From Plantago ovata (Eukaryota; Streptophyta; Magnoliopsida; Lamiales; Plantaginaceae), in NCBI GenBank assembly GCA_028274465.1, contig CM051456.1, forward strand, positions 48,909,011-48,973,010: a DNA stretch of 64,000 nt, read 5' to 3'. The translations under genes were made by a program, and so were the position numbers. Under the pieces are notes generated by a model. The model had not been told where the DNA came from and did no database searches. It saw nothing but the letters and a program-made list of their open reading frames with translations. Shown piece after piece: positions 48,101 to 61,106 of this stretch (position 1 is its first letter; each line of letters starts with the position of its first letter).

Positions 48101-51100
48101 GAATCAATAGACAACTAATCTAGTTTGTAAGGGTAATGGAAAGGTTAGTTTCAGCTATAGTACTTGTAGTCAGTCCTCTCCTATGTTTGAGGAAAGGGAT
48201 ATCATAATGGAACACTCTAAATAGCAATCTAACTAATCTAGTGATCTACTAGTTGTTCTATACATACAACTCATTCTTTACATGGGATTGTATATTTCAT
48301 CTACCTAAAGCAATAGAAAGTGAATGAATGAATCAATAGACAACTAATGTAGTTTGGAGGGTAATGGAAAGGTTAGTTTTAGCTATAGTACTTGTAGTTA
48401 GTTCTCTCCTATGTTTGAGGAAGGGATATCATAATGGAACAGTCTAAATAGCAATCTAACTAATCTAGTTATCTAGTAGTTGATCTAGTAGTTGTTTTAT
48501 ACATACAGCTCATTCTTCACATGGCATTGTATCTTCCATCTACATAAAGCAATAGAAAGTGGATGAATGAATCATCTAGTCAGTAAGCACAATAGATAGG
48601 TTAGTTTCAATGGACTCTTTAACTTGCTCATTAAGGAAGCAAGGGAACTTCTTATTTGATTGTGTATATAACTCTAGTAGTTGTAGTTAGTTCTCTCCTA
48701 TGTTTGCGGAAAGGGATATCATAACGGAACACTCCATATAGCAATCTAACAAATCTAGTGATCTAGTTGTTGTTCTATATAAAGGGAAGACATACAACTC
48801 ATTCTTTACATGGGATTGTATCTTTCATCTACCTAATGCAATAGAAAGTGAATGAATGAATCAATAGACAACTAATCTAGTTTGTAAGGGTAATGGAAAG
48901 GTTAGTTTCAGCTATAGTACTTGTAGTTAGTTCTCTCCTATGTTTGAGGAAAGGGATATCATAATGGAACACTCTAAATAGCAATATAACTAATCTAGTG
49001 ATCTAGTAGTTGTTCTATATGTACAACTCATTCTTTACATGGGATTGTACCTTTCATCTACCTAAAGCAATAGAAAGTGAATGAATGAATCAATAGACAA
49101 CTAATCTAGTTTGTAAGGGTAATGGAAAGGTTAGTTTCAGCTATAGTACTTGTAGTTAGTTCTCTCCTATGTTTGAGGAAAGGGATATCATAATGGAACA
49201 CTCTAAATAGCAATCTAACTAATCTAGTGATCTAGTAGTTGTTCTATACATACAGCTCATTCTTCACATGGAATTGTATCTTTCATCTACATAAATCAAT
49301 AGAAAGTGGATGAATGAATCATCTAGTTAGTAAGCACAATAGATAGGTTAGTTTCAATGGACTCTTTAACTTGCTCATTAAGGAAGCAAGGGAACTTCTT
49401 ATTTGATTGTGTATATAACTCTAGTACTTGTAGTTACTTCTCTCCTATATTTGCGGAAAGGGATATCATAACGGAACACTCTATATAACAATCTAACTAA
49501 TCTAGTGATCTAGTTGTTGTTCTAAATAAAGGGAAGACATACAACTCATTCTTTACATGGGATTGTATCTTTCATCTACCTAAAGCAATAGAAAGTGAAT
49601 AAATGAATCAATAGACAACTAATCTAGTTTGTAAGGGTAATGGAAAGGTTAGTTTCAGCTATAGTACTTGTAGTTAGTTCTCTCCTATGTTTGAGGAAAG
49701 GGATATCATAATGGAACACTCTAAATAGCAATCTAACTAATCTAGTGATCTAGTAGTTGTTCTATACATACAGCTCATTCTTCACATGGTATTGTATCTT
49801 TCATCTACATAAAGCAATAGAAAGTGGATGAATGAATCATCTAGTTAGTAAGCACAATAGATAGGTTAGTTTCAATGGACTCTTTAACTTGCTCATTAAG
49901 GAAGCAAGGGAACTTCTTATTTGATTGTGTATATAACTCTAGTACTTGTAGTTAGTTCTCTCCTATATTTGCGGAAAGGGATATCATAACGGAACACTCT
50001 ATATAGCAATCTAACTAATCTAGTGATCTAGTTGTTGTTCTATATAAAGGGAAGACATACAACTCATTCTTTACATGGGATTGTATCTTTCATCTACCTA
50101 AAGCAATAGAAAGTGCATGAATAAATCAATAGACAACTAATCTAGTTTCTAAGGGTAATGGAAAGGTTAGTTTCAGCTATAGTACTTGTAGTTAGTCCTC
50201 TCCTATGTTTGAGGAAAGGGATAACATAATGGAACACTCTAAAGAGCAATCTAACTAATCTAGTGATCTAGTAGTTGTTCTATACATACAACTCATTCTT
50301 TACATGGGATTGTATCTTTCATCTACCTAAAGCAATAGAAAGTGAATGAATGAATCAATAGACAACTAATCTAGTTTGTAATGGTAATGGAAAGGTTAGT
50401 TTCAGCTATAGTACTTGTAGTTAGTTCTCTCCTATGTTTGAGGAAAGGGATATCGTAATGGAACACTCTAAATAGCAATCTAACTAATCTAGTGATCTAG
50501 TAGTTGTTCTATACATACAACTCATTCTTCACATGGCATTGTATCTTTCATCTACATAAAGCAATAGAAAGTGGATGAATGAATCATCTAGTTAGTAAGC
50601 ACAATAGATAGGTTAGTTTCATTGGACTCTTTAACTTGCTCATTAAGGAAGCAAGGGAACTTCTTATTTGATTGTGTATATAACTCTAGTACTTGTAGTT
50701 AGTTCTCTCCTATGTTTGCGGAAAGGGATATCATAACGGAACTCTTTATATAGCAATCTAACAAATCTAGTGATCTAGTTGTTGTTTTATATAAAGGGAA
50801 GACATACAACTCATTCTTTACATGGGATTGTATCTTTCATCTACCTAAAGCAATAAAAAGTGAATGAATGAATCAATAGACAACTAATCTAGTTTGTAAG
50901 GGTAATGGAAAGGTTAGTTTCAGCTATAGTACTTGTAGTCAGTCCTCTCCTATGTTTGAGGAAAGGGATATCATAATGGAACACTCTAAATAGCAATCTA
51001 ACTAATCTAGTGATCTAGTAGTTGTTCTATACATACAACTCATTCTTTACATGGGATTGTATCTTTCATCTACCTGTAGCAATAGAAAGTGAATGAATGA

Positions 51101-54100
51101 ATCAATAGGCAACTAATGTAGTTTGAAGGGTAATGGAAAGGTTAGTTTTAGCTATAGTACTTGTAGTTAGTTCTCTCCTATGTTTGAGGAAAGGGATATC
51201 ATAATGGAACAATCTAAATAGCAATCTAACTAATCTAGTGATCTAGTAGTTGATCTATTAGTTGTTTTATACATACAACTCATTCTTCACATGGCATTGT
51301 ATCTTCTATCTACATAAAGCAATAGAAAGTGGATGAATGAATCATCTAGTCAGTAAGCACAATAGATAGGTTAGTTTCAATGGACTCTATAACTTGCTCA
51401 TTAAGGAAGCAAGGGAACTTCTTATTTGATTGTGTATATAACTCTAGTACTTGTAGTTAGTTCTCTCCTATGTTTGCGGAAAGGGATATCATAACGGAAC
51501 ACTCTATATAGCAATCTAACAAATCTAGTGATCTAGTTGTTGTTCTATATAAAGGGAAGACATACAACTCATTCTTTACATGGGATTGTATCTTTCATCT
51601 ACCTAAAGCAATAGAAAGTGAATGAATGAATCAATAGACAACTAATCTAGTTTGTAAGGGTAATGGAAAGGTTAGTTTCAGCTATAGTACTTGTAGTTAG
51701 TTCTCTCCTATGTTTGAGGAAAGGGATATCATAATGGAACACTCTAAATAGCAATCTAACTAATCTAGTATCTAGTAGTTGTTCTATATATACAACTCAT
51801 TCTTTACATGGGATTGTACCTTTCATCTACCAAAAGCAATAGAAAGTAAATGAATGAATCAATAGACAACTAATCTAGTTTGTAAGGGTAATGGAAAGGT
51901 TAGTTTCAGCTATAGTACTTGTAGTTAGTTCTCTCCTATGTTTGAGGAAAGGGATCTCATAATGGAACACTCTAAATATCAATCTAACTAATCTAGTGAT
52001 CTAGTAGTTGTTCTATACATACAACTCATTCTTTACGTGGGATTGTATCTTTCATCTACCTAAAGCAATAGAAAGTGAATGAATGAATCAATAGGCAACT
52101 AATGTAGTTTGAAGGGTAATGGAAAGGTTAGTTTTAGCTATAGTTTTTATAGTTAGTTCTCTCCTATGTTTGAGGAAAGGGATATCATAATGGAACAGTC
52201 TAAATAGCAATCTAACTAATCTAGTGATCTAGTAGTTGATCTAGTAGTTGTTTTATACATACAACTCATTCTTCACATGGCATTGTATCTTCCATCTACA
52301 TAAAGCAATAGAAAGTGGATGAATGAATCATCTAGTCAGTAAGCACAATAGATAGGTTAGTTTCAATGGACTCTTTAACTTGCTCATTAAGGAAGCAAGG
52401 GAACTTCTTATTTGATTGTGTATATAACTCTAGTACTTGTAGTTAGTCTCTCCTATGTTTGCGGAAAGGGATATCATAACGGAACACTCTATATAGCAAT
52501 CTAACAAATCTAGTGATCTAGTTGTTGTTCTATATAAAGGGAAGACATACAACTCATTCTTTACATGGGATTGTATCTTTCATCTACCTAATGCAATAGA
52601 AAGTGAATGAATGAATCAATAGACAACTAATCTAGTTTGTAAGGGTAATGGAAAGGTTAGTTTCAGCTATAGTACTTGTAGTTAGTCCTCTCCTATGTTT
52701 GAGGAAAGGGATAACATAATGGAACACTCTAAAGAGCAATCTAACTAATCTAGTGATCTAGTAGTTGTTCTATACATACAACTCATTCTTTACATGGGAT
52801 TGTATCTTTCATCTACCTAAAGCAATAGAAAGTGAATGAATGAATCAATAGACAACTAATCTAGTTTGTAAGGGTAATGGAAAGGTTAGTTTCAGCTATA
52901 GTACTTGTAGTTAGTTTTCTCCTATGTTTGAGGAAAGGGATATCATAATGGAACACTCTAAATAGCAATCTAACTAATCTAGTGATCTAGTAGTTGTTCT
53001 ATACATACAGCTCAATCTTCACATGGCATTGTATCTTTCATCTACATAAAGCAATAGAAAGTGGATGAATGAATCATCTAGTTAGTAAGCACAATAGATA
53101 GGTTAGTTTCAATGGACTCTTTAACTTGCTCATTAAGGAAGAAAGGGAACTTCTTATTTGATTGTGTATATAACTCTAGTACTTGTAGTTAGTTCTCTCC
53201 TATGTTTGCAGAAAGGGATATCATAACGGAACTCTTTATATAACAATCTAACAAATCTAGTGATCTAGTTGTTGTTTTATATAAAGGGAAGACATACAAC
53301 TAATTCTTTACATGGGATTGTATCTTTCATCTACCTAAAGCAATAGAAAGTGAATGAATGAATCAATAGACAACTAATCTAGTTTGTAAGGGTAATGGAA
53401 AGGTTAGTTTCAGCTATAGTACTTGTAGTCAGTCCTCTCCTATGTTTGAGGAAAGGGATATCATAATGGAACACTCTAAATAGCAATCTAACTAATCTAG
53501 TGATCTAGTAGTTGTTCTATATATACAACTCATTCTTTACATGCGATTGTACCTTTCATCTACCTAAAGCAATAGAAAGTGAATGAATGAATCAATAGAC
53601 AACTAATCTAGTTTGTAAGGGTAATGGAAAGGTTAGTTTCAGCTATAGTACTTGTAGTTAGTTCTCTCCTATGTTTGAGGAAAGGGATATCATAATGGAA
53701 CACTCTAAATAGCAATCTAACTAATCTAGTGATCTAGTAGTTGTTCTATACATACAACTCATTCTTTACATGGGATTGTATCTTTCATCTACCTAAAGCA
53801 ATAGAAAGTGAATGAATTAATCAATAGACAACTAATGTAGTTTGAAGGGTAATGGAAAGGTTAGTTTCAGCTATAGTACTTGTAGTTAGTTCTCTTCTAT
53901 GTTTGAGGAAAGGGATATCATAATGGAACAGTCCAAATAGCAATCTAACTAATCTAGTGATCTGGTAGTTGATCTAGTAGTTGTTTTATACATACAGCTC
54001 ATTCTTCACATGGCATTGTATGTTTCATCTACATAAAGCAATAGAAAGTGGATGAATGAATCATCTAGTTAGTAAGCACAATAGATAGGTTAGTTTCAAC

Positions 54101-55449
54101 GGACTCTTTAACTTGCTCATTAAGGATGCAAGGGAACTTCTTATTTGATTGTGTATATAACTCTAGTACTTGTAGTTAGTTCTCTCCTATGTTTGCGGAA
54201 AGGGATATCATAACGGAACTCTCTATATAACAATCTAACAAATCTAGTGATCTAGTTGTTGTTTTATATAAAGGGAAGTCATACAACTGATTCTTTACAT
54301 GGGATTGTATCTTTCATCTACCTAAAGCAATAGAAAGTGAATGAATGAATCAATAGACAACTAATCTAGTTTGTAAGGGTAATGGAAAGGTTAGTTTCAG
54401 CTATAGTACTTGTAGTCAGTCCTCTCCTATGTTTGAGGAAAGAGATATCATAATGGAACACTCTAAATAGCAATCTAACTAATCTAGTGATCTAGTTGTT
54501 GTTCTATATATACAACTCATTCTTTACATGGGATTGTACCTTTCATCTACCTAAAGCAATGGAAAGTGAATGAATGAATCAATAGACAACTAATCTAGTT
54601 GTAAGGGTAATGGAAAGGTTAGTTTCAGCTATAGTACTTGTAGTTAGTTCTCTACTATGTTTGAGGAAAGGGATATCATAATGGAACACTCTAAATAGCA
54701 ATCTAACTAATCTAGTGATCTAGTAGTTGTTCTATACATACAGCTCATTCTTCACATGGCATTGTATCTTTCATCTACATAAATCAATAGAAAGTGGATG
54801 AATGAATCATCTAGTTAGTAAGCACAATAGATAGGTTAGTTTCAATGGACTCTTTAACTTGCTCATTAAGGAAGCAAGGGAACTTCTTATTTGATTGTGT
54901 ATATAACTCTAGTACTTGTAGTTACTTCTCTCCTATATTTGCGGAAAGGGATATCATAACGGAACACTCTATATAACAATCTAACTAATCTAGTGATCTA
55001 GTTGTTGTTCTATATAAAGGGAAGACATACAACTCATTCTTTACATGAGATTGTATCTTTCATCTACCTAAAGCAATAGAAAGTGAATGAATGAATCAAT
55101 AGACAACTAATCTAGTTTGTAAGGGTAATGGAAAGGTTAGTTTCAGCTATAGTACTTGTAGTTAGTTCTCTCCTATGTTTGAGGAAACGGATATCATAAT
55201 GTAACACTCTAAATAGCAATTTAACTAATCTAGTGATCTAGTAGTTGTTCTATACATACAGCTGATTCTTCACATGGCATTGTATCTTTCATCTACATAA
55301 AGAAATAGAAAGTGGATGAATGAACATCTAGTTAGTAAGCACAATAGATAGGTTAGTTTCAATGGACTCTTTAACTTGCTCATTAAGGAAGAAAGGGAAC
55401 TTCTTATTTGATTGTGTATATAACTCTAGTACTTGTAGTTAGTTCTCTC

Positions 55450-57411
55450 CTATGTTTGCAGAAAGGGATATCATAACGGAACTCTTTATATAACAATCTA
55501 ACAAATCTAGTGATCTAGTTGTTGTTTTATATAAAGGGAAGACATACAACTCATTCTTTACATGGGATTGTATCTTTCATCTACCTAAAGCAATAGAAAG
55601 TGAATGAATGAATCAATAGACAACTAATCTAGTTTGTAAGGGTAATGGAAAGGTTAGTTTCAGCTATAGTACTTGTAGTCAGTCCTCTCCTATGTTTGAG
55701 GAAAGGGATATCATAATGGAACACTCTAAATAGCAATCTAACTAATCTAGTGATCTAGTAGTTGTTCTATATATACAACTCATTCTTTACATGCGATTGT
55801 ACCTTTCATCTACCTAAAGCAATAGAAAGTGAATGAATGAATCAATAGACAACTAATCTAGTTTGTAAGGGTAATGGAAAGGTTAGTTTCAGCTATAGTA
55901 CTTGTAGTTAGTTCTCTCCTATGTTTGAGGAAAGGGATATCATAATGGAACACTCTAAATAGCAATCTAACTAATCTAGTGATCTAGTAGTTGTTCTATA
56001 CATACAACTCATTCTTTACATGGGATTGTATCTTTCATCTACCTAAAGCAATAGAAAGTGAATGAATGAATCAATAGACAACTAATCTAGTTTGTAATGG
56101 TAATGGAAAGGTTAGTTTCAGCTATAGTACTTGTAGTTAGTTCTCTCCTATGTTTGAGGAAAGGGATATCATAATGGAACACTTTAAATAGCAATCTAAC
56201 TAATCTAGTGATCTAGTAGTTGTTCTATACATACAACTCATTCTTCACATGGCATTGTATCTTTCATCTACATAAAGCAATAGAAAGTGGATGAATGAAT
56301 CATCTAGTTAGTAAGCACAATAGATAGGTTAGTTTCAATGGACTCTTTAACTTGCTCATTAAGGAAGAAAGGGAACTTCTTATTTGATTGTGTATATAAC
56401 TCTAGTACTTGTAGTTAGTTCTCTCCTATGTTTGCAGAAAGGGATATCATAACGGAACTCTTTATATAACAATCTAACAAATCTAGTGATCTAGTTGTTG
56501 TTTTATATAAAGGGAAGACATACAACTCATTCTTTACATGGGATTGTATCTTTCATCTACCTAAAGCAATAGAAAGTGAATGAATGAATCAATAGACAAC
56601 TAATCTAGTTTGTAAGGGTAATGGAAAGGTTAGTTTCAGCTATAGTACTTGTAGTCAGTCCTCTCCTATGTTTGAGGAAAGGGATATCATAATGGAACAC
56701 TCTAAATAGCAATCTAACTAATCTAGTGATCTAGTAGTTGTTCTATATATACAACTCATTCTTTACATGCGATTGTACCTTTCATCTACCTAATGCAATA
56801 GAAAGTGAATGAATGAATCAATAGACAACTAATCTAGTTTGTAAGGGTAATGGAAAGGTTAGTTTCAGCTATAGTACTTGTAGTTAGTTCTCTCCTATGT
56901 TTGAGGAAAGGGATATCATAATGGAACACTCTAAATAGCAATCTAACTAATCTAGTGATCTAGTAGTTGTTCTATACATACAACTCATTCTTTACATGGG
57001 ATTGTATCTTTCATCTACCTAAAGCAATAGAAAGTGAATGAATGAATCAATAGACAACTAATCTAGTTTGTAATGGTAATGGAAAGGTTAGTTTCAGCTA
57101 TAGTACTTGTAGTTAGTTCTCTCCTATGTTTGAGGAAAGGGATATCATAATGGAACACTCTAAATAGCAATCTAACTAATCTAGTGATCTAGTAGTTGTT
57201 CTATACATACAACTCATTCTTCACATGGCATTGTATCTTTCATCTACATAAAGCAATAGAAAGTGGATGAATGAATCATCTAGTTAGTAAGCACAATAGA
57301 TAGGTTAGTTTCAATGGACTCTTTAACTTGCTCATTAAGGAAGCAAGGGAACTTCTTATTTGATTGTGTATATAACTCTAGTACTTGTAGTTAGTTCTCT
57401 CCTATGTTTGC
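55450..57411 (-). repeat. 976-bp four-monomer higher-order repeat (about two copies)
   Basis: The variant 'ctatgtttgca' (with 'gcagaaaggg' in place of 'gcggaaaggg') occurs at 55450 and 56426, 976 bp apart, which equals one B (289) plus three A (229) monomers. Shared rare variants include 'catgcgattgtacc', 'gtaatggtaatgg' and 'gaagaaaggg'. A related unit carrying the same 'gcagaaaggg' starts at 53200. Confidence 0.84.
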
Positions 57412-58459
57412 GGAAAGGGATATCATAACGGAACTCTTTATATAGCAATCTAACAAATCTAGTGATCTAGTTGTTGTTTTATATAAAGGGAAGACATACA
57501 ACTCATTCTTTACATGGATTGTATCTTTCATCTACCTAAAGCAATAAAAGTGAATGAATGAATCAATAGACAACTAATCTAGTTTGTAAGGGTAATGGAA
57601 AGGTTAGTTTCAGCTATAGTACTTGTAGTCAGTCCTCTCCTATGTTTGAGGAAAGGGATATCATAATGGAACACTCTAAATAGCAATCTAACTAATCTAG
57701 TGATCTAGTAGTTGTTCTATACATACAACTCATTCTTTACATGGGATTGTATCTTTCATCTACCTGTAGCAATAGAAAGTGAATGAATGAATCAATAGGC
57801 AACTAATGTAGTTTGAAGGGTAATGGAAAGGTTAGTTTTAGCTATAGTACTTGTAGTTAGTTCTCTCCTATGTTTGAGGAAAGGGATATCATAATGGAAC
57901 AATCTAAATAGCAATCTAACTAATCTAGTGATCTAGTAGTTGATCTATTAGTTGTTTTATACATACAACTCATTCTTCACATGGCATTGTATCTTCTATC
58001 TACATAAAGCAATAGAAAGTGGATGAATGAATCATCTAGTCAGTAAGCACAATAGATAGGTTAGTTTCAATGGACTCTATAACTTGCTCATTAAGGAAGC
58101 AAGGGAACTTCTTATTTGATTGTGTATATAACTCTAGTACTTGTAGTTAGTTCTCTCCTATGTTTGCGGAAAGGGATATCATAACGGAACACTCTATATA
58201 GCAATCTAACAAATCTAGTGATCTAGTTGTTGTTCTATATAAAGGGAAGACATACAACTCATTCTTTACATGGGATTGTATCTTTCATCTACCTAAAGCA
58301 ATAGAAAGTGAATGAATGAATCAATAGACAACTAATCTAGTTTGTAAGGGTAATGGAAAGGTTAGTTTCAGCTATAGTACTTGTAGTTAGTTCTCTCCTA
58401 TGTTTGAGGAAAGGGATATCATAATGGAACACTCTAAATAGCAATCTAACTAATCTAGT

Positions 58460-59965
58460 GATGTAGTTGTTGTTCTATACATACAGCTCATTCTTCACAT
58501 GGCATTGTATCTTTCATTTACATAAAGCAATAGAAAGTGGATGAATGAATCATCTAGTTAGTAAGCACAATAGATAGGTTAGTTTCAATGGACTCTTTAA
58601 CTTGCTCATTAAGGAAGCAAGGGAACTTCTTATTTGATTGTGTATATAACTCTAGTACTTGTAGTTAGTTCTCTCCTATGTTTGCGGAAAGGGATATCAT
58701 AACGGAACTCTTTATATAGCAATCTAACAAATCTAGTGATCTAGTTGTTGTTTTATATAAAGGGAAGACATACAACTCATTCTTTACATGGGATTGTATC
58801 TTTCATCTACCTAATGCAATAGAAAGTGAATGAATGAATCAATAGACAACTAATCTAGTTTGTAAGGGTAATGGAAAGGTTAGTTTCAGCTATAGTACTT
58901 GTAGTTAGTTCTCTCCTATGTTTGAGGAAAGGGATATCATAATGGAACACTCTAAATAGCAATCTAACTAATCTAGTTATCTAGTAGTTGTTCTATATAT
59001 ACAACTCATTCTTTACATGGGATTGTACCTTTCATCTACCTAAAGCAATAGAAAGTAAATGAATGAATCAATAGACAACTAATCTAGTTTGTAAGGGTAA
59101 TGGAAAGGTTAGTTTCAGCTATAGTACTTGTAGTTAGTTCTCTCCTATGTTTGAGGAAAGGGATCTCATAATGGAACACTCTAAATATCAATCTAACTAA
59201 TCTAGTGATCTAGTAGTTGTTCTATACATACAACTCATTCTTTACGTGGGATTGTATCTTTCATCTACCTAAAGCAATAGAAAGTGAATGAATGAATCAA
59301 TAGGCAACTAATGTAGTTTGAAGGGTAATGGAAAGGTTAGTTTTAGCTATAGTTTTTATAGTTAGTTCTCTCCTATGTTTGAGGAAAGGGATATCATAAT
59401 GGAACAGTCTAAATAGCAATCTAACTAATCTAGTGATCTAGTAGTTGATCTAGTAGTTGTTTTATACATACAACTCATTCTTCACATGGCATTGTATCTT
59501 CCATCTACATAAAGCAATAGAAAGTGGATGAATGAATCATCTAGTCAGTAAGCACAATAGATAGGTTAGTTTCAATGGACTCTTTAACTTGCTCATTAAG
59601 GAAGCAAGGGAACTTCTTATTTGATTGTGTATATAACTCTAGTACTTGTAGTTAGTTCTCTCCTATGTTTGCGGAAAGGGATATCATAATGGAACACTCT
59701 ATATAGCAATCTAACAAATCTAGTGATCTAGTTGTTGTTCTATATAAAGGGAAGATATACAACTCATTCTTTATATGGGATTGTATCTTTCATCTACCTA
59801 ATGCAATAGAAAGTGAATGAATGAATCAATAGACAACTAATCTAGTTTGTAAGGGTAATGGAAAGGTTAGTTTCAGCTATAGTACTTGTAGTTAGTTCTC
59901 TCCTATGTTTGAGGAAAGGGATATCATAATGGAACACTCTAAATAGCAATCTAACTAATCTAGTG
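58460..59965 (-). repeat. ~1,505-bp block duplication
   Basis: The private variant 'gatgtagttgttgttc' (normally 'gatctagtagttg') occurs at 58460 and 59965. The stretch that follows each carries the same succession of variants (B monomer with 'ggaactctttatatagc', then 'ctagttatctagtag', then 'gaaagtaaatg'), indicating a recent tandem block duplication; the second copy degrades toward the gap. Confidence 0.78.
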
Positions 59966-61006
59966 ATGTAGTTGTTGTTCTATACATACAGCTCATTCTT
60001 CACATGGCATTGTATCTTTCATCTACATAAAGCAATAGAAAGTGGATGAATGAATCATCTAGTTAGTAAGCACAATAGATAGGTTAGTTTCAATGGACTC
60101 TTTAACTTGCTCATTAAGGAAGCAAGGGAACTTCTTATTTGATTGTGTATATAACTCTAGTACTTGTAGTTAGTTCTCTCCTATGTTTGCGGAAAGGGAT
60201 ATCATAACGGAACTCTTTATATAGCAATCTAACAAATCTAGTGATCTAATTGTTGTTTTATATAAAGGGAAGACATACAACTCATTCTTTACATGGGATT
60301 GTATCTTTCATCTACCTAATGCAATAGAAAGTGAATGAATGAATCAATAGACAACTAATCTAGTTTGTAAGGGTAATGGAAAGGTTAGTTTCAGCTATAG
60401 TACTTGTAGTTAGTTCTCTCCTATGTTTGAGGAAAGGGATATCATAATGGAACACTCTAAATAGCAATCTAACTAATCTAGTTATCTAGTAGTTGTTCTA
60501 TATATACAACTCATTCTTTACATGGGATTGTACCTTTCATCTACCTAAAGCAATAGAAAGTAAATGAATGAATCAATAGACAACTAATCTAGTTTGTAAG
60601 GGTAATGGAAAGGTAGTTCAGCTATAGTACTTGTAGTTAGTTCTCTCCTATGTTTGAGGAAAGGGATATCATAATGGAACACTCTAAATAGCAATTAACT
60701 AATCTAGTGATCTAGTAGTTGTTCTATACATACACTCATTTTCGTGGGTGGGTTGTCTCTTTATCTACCTAAGCAATAGAAAGTGAATGAATGAATCAAT
60801 AGACAACTAATCTGGTTTGAAGGGTAATGGGAAAGGTTAGTTTTAGCTATAGTTTTTATAGTTGTTAGTTCTCTCCTATGTTGAGGAAAGGGATATCCTA
60901 ATGGAACAGTCTTTAATAGCAATCTCACTAATCTAGTGATCTAGTAGTTGATCTAGTAGTTGTTTATTACATACAGCTATTCTTCACATGGCATTGTATC
61001 TTCCAT

Positions 61007-61106
61007 NNNNNNNNNNNNNNNNNNNNNNNNNNNNNNNNNNNNNNNNNNNNNNNNNNNNNNNNNNNNNNNNNNNNNNNNNNNNNNNNNNNNNNNNNNNNNN
61101 NNNNNN
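61007..61106. other. Assembly gap (100 N)
   Basis: Exactly 100 undetermined bases. The satellite has the same orientation on both sides, and both flanks are rich in small indels. Confidence 0.99.

Larger units (their letters stand above)
43361..61006 (-). repeat. Satellite array, block 4 (inverted orientation)
   Basis: A/B array continuing in reverse-complement orientation. Its units are more diverse than at 33-36 kb, with local private variants ('ctaaataaaggg', 'agtcagtcctc', 'tacctgtagc', 'tagtttttatagttag') that recur in blocks, showing repeated segmental duplication. Indels increase from about 60.6 kb up to the gap. No genes. Confidence 0.96.
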
